DNA of 64,000 bases from Saliniramus fredricksonii (GCF_900094735.1 NZ_FMBM01000002.1:1612001-1676000); one strand, 5' to 3'; positions 1-9,670 are shown, numbered from the stretch's first letter. Made by a program: numbers and translations. Notes: generated from the sequence alone by a model not told the origin.

Positions 1-442
1 TGACGCAACGGTCAGCATCAGGGTCTCGGGCCCCGCCGATGATCCCTCCTTCATTCTCAGCTCGGTTCCCTCCCTGCCCGAGGATGAGATCCTCTCGCGC
101 ATCCTGTTCGATCAGGCCTCGGGCGGGCTGTCTGCCGCGCAGGCGCTGCAACTCGCGCAAGGCATCGCCACCCTCACCGGTGGAGGCCCCGGCGCCTTCG
201 ACCAGCTGCGCCGGGCGCTCGGCGTCGACAGCCTCGACATCACGGCCGATGCGGAGGCTCCCGCCGTGGGCGTTTCGCGCTATATCGCCGACAATGTCCG
301 CGTCGGTATCCGCGCTGGCGCGCGACCGGAGGATACCGGGGTCTCCGTGGATATCGACCTCAGCCGCCGATTGCGGCTACAGTCGCAGGTCGGCGCTGAT
401 GGCGATACCTCCGTGGGTATCGGCTTCGAGATCGAATACTGA
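1..442 (+). CDS. tamB: TamB C-terminal part (5' truncated by window edge)
   Basis: The frame is open from base 2 to the TGA at 440-442 and has no start codon in the window, so this is the last ~146 codons of a longer gene. The C-terminus carries the TamB/DUF490 signature: the segment LPEDEILSRILF near the start, a hydrophobic beta-rich tail with YIADNVRVG, and a terminal aromatic-ending strand (GFEIEY). TamB is an inner-membrane-anchored periplasmic bridge that works with the outer-membrane Omp85 protein TamA in envelope assembly or lipid transport. The rest of the gene, and tamA if adjacent, should lie upstream of base 1. Identification rests on the recognisable C-terminal motif only. Confidence 0.85.
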   Translation, partial: DATVSIRVSGPADDPSFILSSVPSLPEDEILSRILFDQASGGLSAAQALQLAQGIATLTGGGPGAFDQLRRALGVDSLDITADAEAPAVGVSRYIADNVRVGIRAGARPEDTGVSVDIDLSRRLRLQSQVGADGDTSVGIGFEIEY

Positions 443-470
443 GTCAACCTGCTTGTGAAGGGGACCCGCC

Positions 471-1571
471 ATGAAGATCGATGGCGTTCATTACCGCACG
501 ATTTTTCCCGCCGAGGATGGCGACGGGATCATGGTCATCGACCAGACCAGGCTGCCCTTCGCCTTTGCATTGCTGCGCCTGCGCGACATGGACGAGGCTG
601 CACAGGCGATCGTCACCATGGTCGTGCGCGGCGCCCCATTGATTGGCGCGACGGCGGCCTACGGCGTCGCCATGCAGATGCGCGCCGATCCCTCCGATGC
701 CTCGCTGGCCGGCGCCATCCGCCGCCTCACCGCGACGCGTCCCACCGCCGTCAACCTGCATTGGGCGCTTTCGCGCATGGAGCGCTGCCTCAGCGCCGTT
801 CCGACTTCGCAGCGTGCCGAGCGCGCCTTCGCCGAGGCGGCTGCGCTGTGTGACGAGGATGTCGAGCAATGCCGGCAGATCGGCGCCCATGCCATGACGC
901 TGATCGCCGAGCGCCACCGCGAGACCGGGCGCCCCGTCAACATCCTCACCCATTGCAATGCCGGCTGGCTCGCCTGCGTCGACTGGGGCACCGCGCTCTC
1001 GCCGATCTATCAGGCGCATGATGCGGGCATTCCGGTTCATGTCTGGGTGGATGAGACCCGCCCGCGCAACCAGGGCGCGGCGCTGACGGCCTACGAGCTC
1101 GGTGGCCACGGCGTGCCGCATACGGTCATCGTCGACAATGCCGGCGGCCATCTGATGCAGCACGGCAAGGTCGACATGTGCATCACCGGCACCGACCGCA
1201 CCACGGCCACGGGTGATGTGGCGAACAAGATCGGGACCTATCTCAAGGCCCTCGCCGCGCGTGACAACGGCGTGCCCTTCTACGTCACCCTCCCCGCTTC
1301 CACGATCGACTGGACCATCGATGACGGTGTGAGCGGCATCGAGATCGAGGAGCGTGCCGAGCGCGAGGTGACGCATCTCACCGGTCTCACCGATTCCGGG
1401 ACGATCGAGACGATCCGCGTCGTGGCGCCGGGCTCGCCTGCGGGCAACCCCGCCTTCGACGTTACCCCTGCCCGCCTCGTCACCCGGCTGATCACCGAGC
1501 GCGGCATCTGCGAGGCCAGCCGCAAGGGCCTGCTCGGCCTCTACCCGGAACGCCGCGCGGCAGCGGAGTAG
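471..1571 (+). CDS. mtnA: S-methyl-5-thioribose-1-phosphate isomerase MtnA
   Basis: This 366-residue protein interconverts 5-methylthioribose-1-phosphate and 5-methylthioribulose-1-phosphate in methionine salvage. It belongs to the eIF2B-alpha/MtnA fold. Visible family motifs are RGAPLIGATAAYG near residue 53, the catalytic cysteine in LTHCNAG (about Cys162), and the catalytic aspartate in ITGTDRTTATGD (about Asp242), followed by ANKIGTY. The ATG at 471 is preceded by AAGGGGA at a good distance. The length is normal for the family. No other mtn gene (mtnK, mtnB, mtnC, mtnD) is nearby, so the rest of the pathway must be elsewhere, or the enzyme may work in a shortened MTA-to-isoprenoid shunt as in some alphaproteobacteria (inference). 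Confidence 0.95.
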   Translation: MKIDGVHYRTIFPAEDGDGIMVIDQTRLPFAFALLRLRDMDEAAQAIVTMVVRGAPLIGATAAYGVAMQMRADPSDASLAGAIRRLTATRPTAVNLHWALSRMERCLSAVPTSQRAERAFAEAAALCDEDVEQCRQIGAHAMTLIAERHRETGRPVNILTHCNAGWLACVDWGTALSPIYQAHDAGIPVHVWVDETRPRNQGAALTAYELGGHGVPHTVIVDNAGGHLMQHGKVDMCITGTDRTTATGDVANKIGTYLKALAARDNGVPFYVTLPASTIDWTIDDGVSGIEIEERAEREVTHLTGLTDSGTIETIRVVAPGSPAGNPAFDVTPARLVTRLITERGICEASRKGLLGLYPERRAAAE

Positions 1572-1592
1572 GACCGCCACGCGCCCCCTGCC

Positions 1593-1707
1593 GCATGAAG
1601 GCCGCGCCAGAACTCCCCTCTTCGCCCCCGCTCATACCTCAAAATATTCATCATCTCCCCGGTCTGTACACCGCGCTGGGGAGGGAGGCCGGGCGCGGCC
1701 TTCATGC
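1593..1707. repeat. Perfect 16-bp inverted repeat with nested stem, between convergent genes
   Basis: GCATGAAGGCCGCGCC at 1593-1608 is exactly repeated in inverted orientation at 1692-1707, with 83 bases between. Inside lies a second stem, CTCCCC (1655-1660) with GGGGAG (1678-1683). The element fills most of the gap between the 3' ends of mtnA (plus) and der (minus). It could act as a bidirectional terminator or mRNA 3'-end stabiliser, or be a small palindromic mobile repeat. There is no U-tract typical of a rho-independent terminator. Confidence 0.7.
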
Positions 1708-1718
1708 AGGGCAATCAA

Positions 1719-3065
1719 TCACCCGCGGCCCTTGTCGTACGGGTTCTTGCCCGTGCGCAGGGAAACCCGGATCGGGGTGCCCGGCAGGTTGAAGGCTTCG
1801 CGCAGGCCGTTGACGAGGTAGCGCGTGTAGCTCTTGGGCAGGGCGTGGAGCTGGTTGCCGAAGAAGGCGAAATGCGGCGGGCGGGCCTTGATCTGGGTCA
1901 TGTAGCGGATCTTGATCCGCCGCCCCGAGACCGCCGGAGGCGGATTGGCCTCCACCGCCTCGCCCAGCCACTGGTTGAGCTTCGCCGTGGAAATGCGCGT
2001 GTTCCAGGTCTCGTGGGCCTTGAAAACAGCCTGCATCAGGCGGTCGAGCCCCTCGCCGGCGAGGCCCGAGAGCGGCACCACCGGCGCGCCCTTGACCTGC
2101 GGCAGAAGCCGCGTCGCCTTTTCGCGCAGATCCTTCAGGAGTCCCTGCTGATCGGCAACGAGATCCCATTTGTTGAGCCCGATCACCACCGCCCTGCCCT
2201 CGCGCTCGATCAGATCGACGATGGTCAGATCCTGTTTCTCGAACGGAATCGTGGCATCAAGCAGAACCACCACGACATCGGCGAAACGCATGGCGCGGAT
2301 CCCGTCGGATGTGGCGAGCTTTTCCAGCTTGTCGTCAATGCGGGCACGCTTGCGCAGACCCGCCGTGTCGATCAGCTTGGCGTGGCGCCCGCGCCAGGTC
2401 CAGTCGATGGTGATCGCATCGCGGGTGATCCCGGCCTCGGGCCCGGTGAGCAGACGCTCCGATCCGATCAGCTGGTTGATCAGCGTGGATTTTCCGGCAT
2501 TCGGGCGCCCGAGAATGGCGATGCGCACCGGGTCGTCATCGCCGCGCTCGGCTTCATCGTCCTCGACCGCATCGGGCAGCAGTTCGCGCAACTGGTCATA
2601 GAGCTCGTCGAGCCCGGTTCCATGCTCGCCGGAAAAGGCGATGGGCTCGCCGAGGCCGAGTTCGTAGGCGTCGTAGACATTGGCGATCCCGGTCCGGCTC
2701 TCCGCCTTGTTCGCGAGCAGGATCACCGGCTTGCCGGATTTGCGCACCAGTTCGGCGAAGGGGACGTCCGTCGGCAGAAGGCCGGTGCGGGCGTCGATGA
2801 CGAACAGCACGGCATCGGCATCCTCGATCGCCGCCTCGGTCTGGGCGCGCATGCGCCCGAGCAGGCTGCCGGAATCCGCCTCCTCCAGCCCGGCCGTATC
2901 GACGATCGCAAAGCGCAGATCCGCCAGACGCGCCTCGCCCTCACGGCGGTCACGGGTGACGCCAGGCAGATCGTCGACGAGCGCGAGACGCCGGCCGACG
3001 AGGCGGTTGAACAGGGTCGACTTGCCCACATTCGGGCGGCCGACAATGGCGACGGTGGGCTGCAT
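1719..3065 (-). CDS. der: Ribosome assembly GTPase Der (EngA)
   Basis: The 448-residue protein has two tandem GTPase domains and a C-terminal KH-like domain, the arrangement unique to Der/EngA, which acts in 50S subunit maturation. Domain 1 (about 1-165) shows [30 protein letters not shown] and NKAE. Domain 2 (about 175-350) shows [32 protein letters not shown] and NKWD. The KH-like part contains [20 protein letters not shown]. Length and all G motifs are intact. It starts 44 bases downstream of a TPR membrane protein gene on the same strand and is probably co-transcribed with it, an arrangement (yfgM-like gene before der) that is common across proteobacteria. Confidence 0.97.
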   Translation of the reverse strand: MQPTVAIVGRPNVGKSTLFNRLVGRRLALVDDLPGVTRDRREGEARLADLRFAIVDTAGLEEADSGSLLGRMRAQTEAAIEDADAVLFVIDARTGLLPTDVPFAELVRKSGKPVILLANKAESRTGIANVYDAYELGLGEPIAFSGEHGTGLDELYDQLRELLPDAVEDDEAERGDDDPVRIAILGRPNAGKSTLINQLIGSERLLTGPEAGITRDAITIDWTWRGRHAKLIDTAGLRKRARIDDKLEKLATSDGIRAMRFADVVVVLLDATIPFEKQDLTIVDLIEREGRAVVIGLNKWDLVADQQGLLKDLREKATRLLPQVKGAPVVPLSGLAGEGLDRLMQAVFKAHETWNTRISTAKLNQWLGEAVEANPPPAVSGRRIKIRYMTQIKARPPHFAFFGNQLHALPKSYTRYLVNGLREAFNLPGTPIRVSLRTGKNPYDKGRG

Positions 3066-3109
3066 GGCCTTGCGCTTTCGCGTATACGCGGTTGGTCGCC
3101 GCTATCGGC

Positions 3110-3766
3110 TTACATGGTCTCGACAGGCCCGGCGGCCACGAGTGCGGAATAGATCTCGAGCCGCCCGCGCAGGCCCGAAGGCGTATCGGGATCGGCGGCC
3201 ATCTCGTCGAACCAGCGCCCGGCCTCGTCGTAATTGTCGCGGCGCAGAGCCGCGAGCCCGAGCGCCTCGCGCGCGGAATGGCGGTAGGCGTTATCCGGAA
3301 CGGCGAGCTCTTCCAGCGCGGCAGCAGCCGCTGCGGGATCGGTATCGAGCCGCAACATGGCTGCGCGCAGGCTGGCGAGATCGCGCATGCTGGTCGGCAC
3401 GCTCGCATCTGAAGCGAGATCGTCGAAGGCTTCCGCCCCCCGCGACGCGCTCTGTTCACCGAGCGCAGCTGCAATGCGGAAACGCGCCAGCAGCGGGAAA
3501 CCGCCGCGCTCGCCCTCGGCCAGTTCCTCCAGCATGGCGATGCCACTGTCGCGGTTGCCCTCGTTGATCATCTGCTGGGCATCGAAGAGCTGCGCCGAAG
3601 CCTCGTGGGCGCGCTGCGTCTCGATATATTCCCAGTACCGCCAGCCGCCGACGCCCGCCACGACCAGCACCGCAACCGCCACGAACACACCGCCCCAGCG
3701 CTTCCAGAACGCCATGGCCCTGTCGCGGCGGAATTCCTCGTCGACCTCGCGGAAAAACTCGTTCAT
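3110..3766 (-). CDS. TPR-containing, single-pass membrane protein (YfgM-like)
   Basis: Starting at the ATG at 3766 gives 218 residues beginning MNEFFREVDEEFRRDR, the usual start of this alphaproteobacterial family; a longer in-frame reading to 3829 adds 21 unlikely residues. A single hydrophobic helix (VFVAVAVLVVAGVGG, about residues 28-42) follows the charged N-terminus. The remainder is alanine-rich and helical with degenerate TPR units, so most of the protein should sit in the periplasm. In gammaproteobacteria YfgM is an ancillary SecYEG-associated chaperone partner; transfer of that role here is by family and by position upstream of der. No enzymatic motif is visible. Confidence 0.8.
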   Translation of the reverse strand: MNEFFREVDEEFRRDRAMAFWKRWGGVFVAVAVLVVAGVGGWRYWEYIETQRAHEASAQLFDAQQMINEGNRDSGIAMLEELAEGERGGFPLLARFRIAAALGEQSASRGAEAFDDLASDASVPTSMRDLASLRAAMLRLDTDPAAAAAALEELAVPDNAYRHSAREALGLAALRRDNYDEAGRWFDEMAADPDTPSGLRGRLEIYSALVAAGPVETM

Positions 3767-3892
3767 TGCCTGACCTGTTCGATATTCGGCGCGCCGATGC
3801 GCATTTTGATCAAGCGGCTCGACTAGCACAGGCCTGCGCGCAAGGCGAGACGCTTTCTCCGTCGAGCCTTGCCGGCCCGTGTTCTTCTCCTG

Positions 3893-3933
3893 GCGCGTAC
3901 GCGTTCCACATCTTATGCGCGTACGCGTTCCAC
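3893..3933. repeat. 17-bp direct repeat at the 3' end of murA
   Basis: GCGCGTACGCGTTCCAC occurs at 3893-3909 and again at 3917-3933, 24 bases apart. The second copy encodes the last residues of MurA up to the stop codon; the first lies just past the stop. It looks like a small tandem duplication of the gene end. Confidence 0.8.
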
Positions 3934-5202
3934 TTGCGCCCCGCAGCGCGTCAGCTTGCTCTCCAGCGCCTCGAAACCGCGATCGAGATGGTAGACCCGG
4001 TTGATCGTGGTCTCGCCTTCAGCCGCCAGAGCGGCGATGACGAGAGAGACCGAGGCGCGCAGATCCGTCGCCATCACGGGCGCCCCGCGCAGTTCCGGCA
4101 CCCCCTCGACGATGGCAAGATCACCGTCGAGGCGGATCTTCGCACCGAGGCGGGCGAGCTCCTGCACATGCATGAACCGGTTCTCGAAAATCGTCTCGCG
4201 AATATGCGAGATGCCATCGGCCCGCGTCATCAGCGCCATGAATTGCGCCTGCAGATCGGTGGCGAAGCCGGGGAACGGTTCGGTCGTCACGTGCACCGGC
4301 GCCAATCTGCCGCCCTGGCGGCGCACGCGGATGCCCGAGGGCGTCTGGCTGATCTCGACCCCGGTGCGCGCGACCACATCCAGCGCCGATTGCAGCAGAT
4401 CCGCGCGCGTGTTCTCCAGGGTCACATCGCCGCCCGCCATGGCGACGGCCATCGCGTAAGTGCCCGTCTCGATACGATCCGGCAGCACGGCGTGGCGCGC
4501 CCCGTGCAGGCTCGTCACACCCGCGATCGTGATGCGCGGCGTGCCCGCGCCGGTAATCTCTGCGCCCATGGCGTTGAGACAATCGGCGACATCAACGATT
4601 TCGGGCTCGCGCGCGGCATTCTCGATGACGGTCTCGCCGCGCGCCAGAGCTGCTGCCATCATCGCCACATGCGTGCCGCTCACGGTCACCTTGGGAAAGG
4701 CGATCCGCGCGCCGCGCAGGCCGTCCTTCGCCCGGGCGACCACATAGCCCGCATCGATCTCGATCTCGGCACCGAGCGCCTGGAGCGCATCAATCAGGAG
4801 GTCGACCGGGCGCGTGCCGATGGCGCAGCCGCCGGGCAGGGAGACACGGGCCTCGCCGAAGCGCGCGAGCAGCGGCGCGATCACCCAGAAGCTCGCCCGC
4901 ATGCGCGAGACGAGTTCATAGGGCGCGGTGGTATCAATGATGGTGGAGGCCTGGAGCCGCAGGGTCTGGCCCGATTCGGCGCTCTCGCCCGGGCGGCGCC
5001 CCACGATGGTGTGATCGACACCGTGATTGCCCAGAATCCGCAAAAGCAGCTGCACATCGGCAAGGCGCGGCACGTTCGCGAGTTCGAGCGTCTCGGCTGT
5101 CAGCAGGCTCGCCGTCATCAGGGGCAAAGCCGCATTCTTCGCGCCGGAAATCGGTATCGCGCCGTTGAGCGACGCCCCGCCGCGGATGATGATGCGATCC
5201 AT
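3913..5202 (-). CDS. murA: UDP-N-acetylglucosamine 1-carboxyvinyltransferase MurA
   Basis: MurA transfers enolpyruvate from phosphoenolpyruvate to UDP-GlcNAc, the first committed step of peptidoglycan synthesis in the cytoplasm. The 429-residue protein has the EPSP-synthase-like double domain fold. Visible motifs are [15 protein letters not shown] near residue 20 (the KN pair contacts substrate) and the catalytic loop [12 protein letters not shown] with the cysteine at about residue 126. That cysteine is the fosfomycin target, so no Cys-to-Asp resistance variant is present. The start ATG at 5202 gives the usual [10 protein letters not shown]-terminus. A small basic-protein gene lies 76 bases upstream on the same strand and may share its promoter. 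Confidence 0.97.
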   Translation of the reverse strand: MDRIIIRGGASLNGAIPISGAKNAALPLMTASLLTAETLELANVPRLADVQLLLRILGNHGVDHTIVGRRPGESAESGQTLRLQASTIIDTTAPYELVSRMRASFWVIAPLLARFGEARVSLPGGCAIGTRPVDLLIDALQALGAEIEIDAGYVVARAKDGLRGARIAFPKVTVSGTHVAMMAAALARGETVIENAAREPEIVDVADCLNAMGAEITGAGTPRITIAGVTSLHGARHAVLPDRIETGTYAMAVAMAGGDVTLENTRADLLQSALDVVARTGVEISQTPSGIRVRRQGGRLAPVHVTTEPFPGFATDLQAQFMALMTRADGISHIRETIFENRFMHVQELARLGAKIRLDGDLAIVEGVPELRGAPVMATDLRASVSLVIAALAAEGETTINRVYHLDRGFEALESKLTRCGAQVERVRA

Positions 5203-5278
5203 GCCCTCTAACCCCCACCGAAATCATTGCCGCGACATGCCGCCGCGTCGTCGTTTTGAGCCGGCAAAAACGGCGAGA

Positions 5279-5473
5279 TCAAGATGACTCGCCCGCCTCA
5301 CCCGGCTTCTTGTCCGTCCCGGCCTGGGCATCCGGCTGCTCTGCCGCGCCGCCTGCCTTGCTCGAACCAGCCTGCAGATCCGGAGCAGCGCGTTTGCGCG
5401 CCTGCTGCTTGCGCCGTTTCAGATTCTCCCGCAACGCCGCCTTGAGCCGCGCCTCGCGCCCCTGATCCGCCAT
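5279..5473 (-). CDS. Small basic hypothetical protein (RLKAALRENLKRRKQQAR type)
   Basis: From the ATG at 5473 this encodes 64 residues. The N-terminal half is highly basic and helical, with RLKAALRENLKRRKQQARKR; the C-terminal half is low-complexity, rich in Ala, Gly, Glu and Ser. A purine-rich GGGGG lies about 8 bases upstream of the ATG. The longer reading to 5599 would run across the predicted hemA regulatory region and is less likely. Short proteins with this basic core recur in alphaproteobacteria, often close to murA, but I know of no assigned function. The basic helix would suit RNA or ribosome binding (inference). Moderately sure it is a real gene. Confidence 0.6.
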   Translation of the reverse strand: MADQGREARLKAALRENLKRRKQQARKRAAPDLQAGSSKAGGAAEQPDAQAGTDKKPGEAGESS

Positions 5474-5585
5474 CCGCCAACCCCCGGAGACCGCCCGTTT
5501 TGCGACCCTTCGTCGCTTCGAACCGGAATAAGGCTTTACACGGGCTCTCTCAAGCGCCAATCCCCCTATATTGGAATCATTCGCA

Positions 5586-5599
5586 TTGACGGATCGCAA
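5586..5599 (+). promoter_or_regulatory. FixK/Fnr-type box upstream of hemA
   Basis: TTGACGGATCGCAA fits the FixK2 consensus TTG(A/C)-N6-(T/G)CAA and shares its CGCAA half with two other boxes in the window. It is centred about 80 bases before the hemA ATG, so activation from about -41 would put the transcription start near 5634. FNR-family control of hemA is known in Rhodobacter and rhizobia. No binding evidence here. Confidence 0.55.
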
Positions 5600-5672
5600 T
5601 GTGCGACAACGCCCGTGATGCGAAAGTTCGGTACAGCGTCGCGCGCAGCGCGGCTCATCCCCCGGTGAAGCG

Positions 5673-6899
5673 ATGGATTACGTCCGTTATTTCGAAAACG
5701 CCCTCGACAGCCTCAAGCAGGAACGCCGGTATCGGGTCTTTGCCGATCTTGAGCGGATCGCCGGCGAATTCCCGCGTGCGCGCTGGCACAGTCCGGAAGG
5801 CGTGCGCGAGATCACGGTATGGTGCTCCAACGATTATCTCGGCATGGGGCAGAACCCCGCCGTCATCGCGGCCATGGCCGAGACGGCGCAGCATTGCGGC
5901 ACGGGCGCCGGCGGCACCCGCAACATTTCCGGCACCAGCCATCCCATCGTCGGGCTCGAAGCCGAGCTCGCGGATCTGCACGGCAAGGAAGCCGCCCTCG
6001 TCTTCACCTCCGGTTATGTCTCGAACCAGACCGGCATCGCCACGATCGCGCGGCTGATTCCCGGCTGCGTGATTCTTTCGGATGCGCTCAACCACAATTC
6101 GATGATCGAGGGCGTGCGCAATGCAGGTTGCGAGAAGCAGATCTTCCGCCACAACGATCTCGCCCATCTCGAAGAGTTGCTCATCGCCGCCGGCGACAAG
6201 CCGAAGCTGATCGTCTTCGAGAGCGTCTATTCCATGGATGGCGATATCGCGCCGATCGCACAGATCTGCGATCTGGCCGAGCGCTACAACGCCATGACCT
6301 ATATCGACGAGGTGCATGCGGTGGGCATGTACGGCCCGCGCGGCGCCGGCATCGCCGAGCGCGACGGGGTGATGCATCGCATCGACGTGATCGAGGGCAC
6401 GCTCGGCAAGGCTTTCGGTGTGCTCGGCGGCTATATTACCGGACGCACGGCGGTGATCGACGCGGTCCGCTCGCATGCGCCCGGCTTCATCTTCACCACC
6501 GCCCTGCCCCCGGCGATCTGCGCGGCGGCCGCGACCTCCGTGCGCCATCTCAAGGCCTCGCAGGTCGAGCGTGACGGCCAGCAGCGCCAGGCCGCGCGCG
6601 TGAAGCAAGTTCTCGGCGAGGCCGGCCTGCCGGTACTGTTGACGCCGACGCATATCGTTCCGGTGATGGTGCGCGACGCCGAGACCTGCAAGGCGGCCTC
6701 GGACCGTCTGCTGGAGCGGCACGACATCTATATCCAGCCGATCAACTACCCCACCGTCCCGCGCGGCACCGAGCGCCTGCGCATCACCCCGACACCGCTC
6801 CACGGCGAAGCGCATATCGGCCATCTGCGCGACGCACTGCTGGAGACCTGGGAGGCGCTCGGCCTGCCGCTGCACGAGATCCGCCACGCCGCCGAATGA
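5673..6899 (+). CDS. hemA: 5-aminolevulinate synthase HemA
   Basis: This PLP enzyme condenses glycine and succinyl-CoA to 5-aminolevulinate, the first step of tetrapyrrole synthesis by the C4 route of alphaproteobacteria. The 408-residue protein is full length and has the alpha-oxoamine synthase fold. Visible motifs include [12 protein letters not shown] near residue 51, [19 protein letters not shown] near 79, [15 protein letters not shown] near 210 (PLP-contacting Asp and His) and the Schiff-base lysine in [12 protein letters not shown] (about Lys246). It is a single gene between the murA block and a tRNA. A FixK-like box 74 bases upstream suggests oxygen-responsive control. Confidence 0.97.
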   Translation: MDYVRYFENALDSLKQERRYRVFADLERIAGEFPRARWHSPEGVREITVWCSNDYLGMGQNPAVIAAMAETAQHCGTGAGGTRNISGTSHPIVGLEAELADLHGKEAALVFTSGYVSNQTGIATIARLIPGCVILSDALNHNSMIEGVRNAGCEKQIFRHNDLAHLEELLIAAGDKPKLIVFESVYSMDGDIAPIAQICDLAERYNAMTYIDEVHAVGMYGPRGAGIAERDGVMHRIDVIEGTLGKAFGVLGGYITGRTAVIDAVRSHAPGFIFTTALPPAICAAAATSVRHLKASQVERDGQQRQAARVKQVLGEAGLPVLLTPTHIVPVMVRDAETCKAASDRLLERHDIYIQPINYPTVPRGTERLRITPTPLHGEAHIGHLRDALLETWEALGLPLHEIRHAAE

Positions 6900-7037
6900 G
6901 GGGCGTGACGGCCCGGAATGCGCGAAATCCCGGTGCGGAGCATTTTCTTCATCGAAACAGCCCCGCCGCTCTTGCCAGCCCCCGCGCAATCCGATATCCA
7001 CCCGCCGCAAGCGAGACGCCACGCGCCTCGCCCTTTC

Positions 7038-7112
<75 letters not shown>

Positions 7113-7272
7113 GCGCAAACGCTCCCGAGCAAAGCTGATCGAGATTGCGCATTGCCAAGTGCGCCTTGTCTCCGGCACCCTTCCCTTGACGTCGCATCCC
7201 GCGCTACAACATCGGGGAAATCGTCGCCGCGGTCGCATCAGCCGCAGCGCGCCCTTCAGGAGCCCCCCGACC

Positions 7273-9663
7273 ATGAGCGATCCGCGTCTGCCGTTTCTCG
7301 CCGAGCTGGAAAAGAAGATCCTGTGGCTGTCCACCTGGACGATCCATAATGCGAACCATCTGCGCGAGAGTGCGGACGGGTTGAAGGTCGGCGGGCATCA
7401 GGCGTCATCGGCCTCGCTCGCCACCATCATGACGGCGCTCTACATGGCCGCGCTCCGGCCCGAGGATCGCGTCGCGGTGAAGCCGCATGCGAGCCCGGTC
7501 TATCACGCGATCCAGTATCTGTTCGGCAAGCAGAGCCGGGAGAATCTGGAGAATTTTCGCGGCTTCAAGGGGGCGCAATCCTATCCCTCGCGTACCAAGG
7601 ATGCCGATGACGTGGACTTCTCGACGGGCTCCGTCGGGCTGGGCGTGGCGCAGACGCTGTTTGCCAGCATCGTGCAGGATTACGTGAAGGCGCATGGCTG
7701 GGCCAAGGATCGCCGCGAGGGCCGCATGATCGCCCTCGTCGGCGATGCCGAGATGGATGAGGGCAACATCTTCGAGGCGCTGCTGGAGGGCTGGAAACAG
7801 GGCGTGCGCAACACCTGGTGGATCGTCGATTACAACCGTCAGAGCCTCGACGCCGTCATCCGTGAAGGCCTCTATGCCCGGTTCGAGGCGCTGTTTCGCG
7901 CCTTCGGCTGGGATGTCGTGACGCTGAAATACGGCTCGCTGCTTGAAGAAGCCTTCGCCGAGCCCGGCGGCGACAAGCTGCGCGACTGGATCGACACCTG
8001 CCCGAACCAGCTCTATTCCGCGCTGACCTTCCAGGGTGGCGCTGCCTGGCGCAAGCGGCTGATGGATGATCTGGGCGATCAGGGCCCGCTCACGGCCCTG
8101 ATCGAAAAGCGCTCCGACAAAGAGCTCGGGCGGCTTATGACCAACCTCGCCGGCCACGATCTGCCGACATTGCTGGAGGCCTTCGAGGGGATCGACCATG
8201 ATCGCCCCGTCGTCTTCCTCGCCTACACGATCAAGGGCTTCGGCCTGCCGCTCGCCGGCCACAAGGACAACCATGCCGGCCTGCTCACGCCCAAGCAATT
8301 CGCTACCTATCGCGAGCAGGCGGGCGTGCGCGAGGGGCATGAATGGGATCGCTTCGAAGGGCTCTCGCTGCCCGAAGACGCGCTGGAGGCCTTCCTCGAC
8401 AAGGTGCCATTCCGCGCCGGTGGCGAGCGACGCCTGAGCGCGCCGGTCCTGCCTGTGCCGGATGATTTCCCGGTGCCGCACCAGGCAAGCCTGTCGACGC
8501 AGCAGGGCTTCGGCATGATCCTCAACGAACTCGGCCGCAACGACACGCCGCTCGCCGAGCGGATCGTCACCACCTCGCCGGACGTGACCGTCTCGACCAA
8601 TCTCGGGCCCTGGGTGAACCGGCGCGGGCTGTTTGCCCGCCAGAGCCTCGCCGATACCTTCAAGGCGGAGCGCATCCCCTCCACCTTCAACTGGGATTTC
8701 AAGCCCGAGGGCCAGCATATCGAGCTCGGCATTGCCGAGATGAACCTGTTCATCCAGCTCTCGGCGCTGGGATTGTCGCATTCGCTGTTCGGCGAGCGGC
8801 TGATCCCGATCGGAACGCTCTACGATCCGTTCATCTCGCGCGGCCTCGATGCGCTGAACTATGCCTGTTATCAGGACTCGCGCTTCATTCTGGCCGCGAC
8901 GCCATCCGGAATCACGCTGGCGCCGGAGGGCGGGGCGCACCAATCCATCGCCACACCGCTGATCGGCATGTCGCAGGACGGGCTCGCCTCATTCGAGCCG
9001 GCCTATGTGGACGAGCTGGCCGAGATCATGCGTTTCGCCTTCGAATACGTCCAGCGCGACGGCTCCGGCGAACCGGACGAGCGCACCTGGCTGCGCGACG
9101 AGACCGGCGGCTCGATCTACATGCGGCTGTCGACGCGGGCAATCGAACAGCCCAACCGCAAGATGACGCCGGAACTCGCCCAGGGCATTGTCGATGGCGC
9201 TTACTGGCTACGCGAACCGGGCCCGAATGCGCAGGTGATCGTCGCCTATACCGGGGTGATCGCGCCGGAGGCGATCGAGGCGGTAGGGCTGATGGCGGAG
9301 GATCGCCGCGATGTCGGCCTGCTCGCCGTCACTTCGGCGGACCGGCTCAATGCCGGCTGGACGGCGGCGCAGCGGGCCCGCGAGCGCGGCCTCGTGCATG
9401 CCCGCAGCCATATCGAGCGGCTTCTGGCCGATATCCCGCCCCATTGCGGCATCGTCACCGTGCTCGACGGCCACCCCGCCACGCTGGGCTGGCTCGGCGC
9501 CGTTCATGGCCACCGCACGCGCTCGCTCGGCGTGGAGCATTTCGGCCAGACCGGCACCATCGCCGATCTCCACCGGCATTACGGCATCGACGCGCAAGGC
9601 ATTGTCGCGGCTGCAGAAATGATCGCGCCGGGGCGGCCGATCCGGCATCTGAAGGCTTTGTGA
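7273..9663 (+). CDS. AceE-like / transketolase-family thiamine diphosphate enzyme
   Basis: The ATG at 7273 has AGGAG about nine bases upstream and gives 796 residues. The N-terminal half resembles homodimeric pyruvate dehydrogenase E1 (AceE): HNANHLRESADGLKVGGHQA near residue 25 and a ThDP/metal motif GDAEMDEGN...WWIVDYNRQ near 155-185. The middle pyrimidine-binding region (TNLGPWVNRRG, GQHIELGIAEMNLF) and a C-terminal transketolase-like domain follow. Alphaproteobacteria normally use a heteromeric PdhA/PdhB, so this is likely a paralogue with another or supplementary 2-oxoacid or ketose substrate. No E2, E3 or lipoyl domain gene is adjacent. The family is firm; the substrate is not known. 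Confidence 0.75.
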   Translation: MSDPRLPFLAELEKKILWLSTWTIHNANHLRESADGLKVGGHQASSASLATIMTALYMAALRPEDRVAVKPHASPVYHAIQYLFGKQSRENLENFRGFKGAQSYPSRTKDADDVDFSTGSVGLGVAQTLFASIVQDYVKAHGWAKDRREGRMIALVGDAEMDEGNIFEALLEGWKQGVRNTWWIVDYNRQSLDAVIREGLYARFEALFRAFGWDVVTLKYGSLLEEAFAEPGGDKLRDWIDTCPNQLYSALTFQGGAAWRKRLMDDLGDQGPLTALIEKRSDKELGRLMTNLAGHDLPTLLEAFEGIDHDRPVVFLAYTIKGFGLPLAGHKDNHAGLLTPKQFATYREQAGVREGHEWDRFEGLSLPEDALEAFLDKVPFRAGGERRLSAPVLPVPDDFPVPHQASLSTQQGFGMILNELGRNDTPLAERIVTTSPDVTVSTNLGPWVNRRGLFARQSLADTFKAERIPSTFNWDFKPEGQHIELGIAEMNLFIQLSALGLSHSLFGERLIPIGTLYDPFISRGLDALNYACYQDSRFILAATPSGITLAPEGGAHQSIATPLIGMSQDGLASFEPAYVDELAEIMRFAFEYVQRDGSGEPDERTWLRDETGGSIYMRLSTRAIEQPNRKMTPELAQGIVDGAYWLREPGPNAQVIVAYTGVIAPEAIEAVGLMAEDRRDVGLLAVTSADRLNAGWTAAQRARERGLVHARSHIERLLADIPPHCGIVTVLDGHPATLGWLGAVHGHRTRSLGVEHFGQTGTIADLHRHYGIDAQGIVAAAEMIAPGRPIRHLKAL

Positions 9664-9670
9664 GGCGCCC

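Noticed and set aside
1704-3152. Long plus-strand ORF opposite der, and similar long opposite-strand ORFs over murA, treZ, glgX, glgB, treS, glgE and uvrA
   Set aside because: These are shadows caused by high GC content; they have no family motifs, are rich in Arg, Gly, His and Asp, and the opposite strand carries intact known genes.
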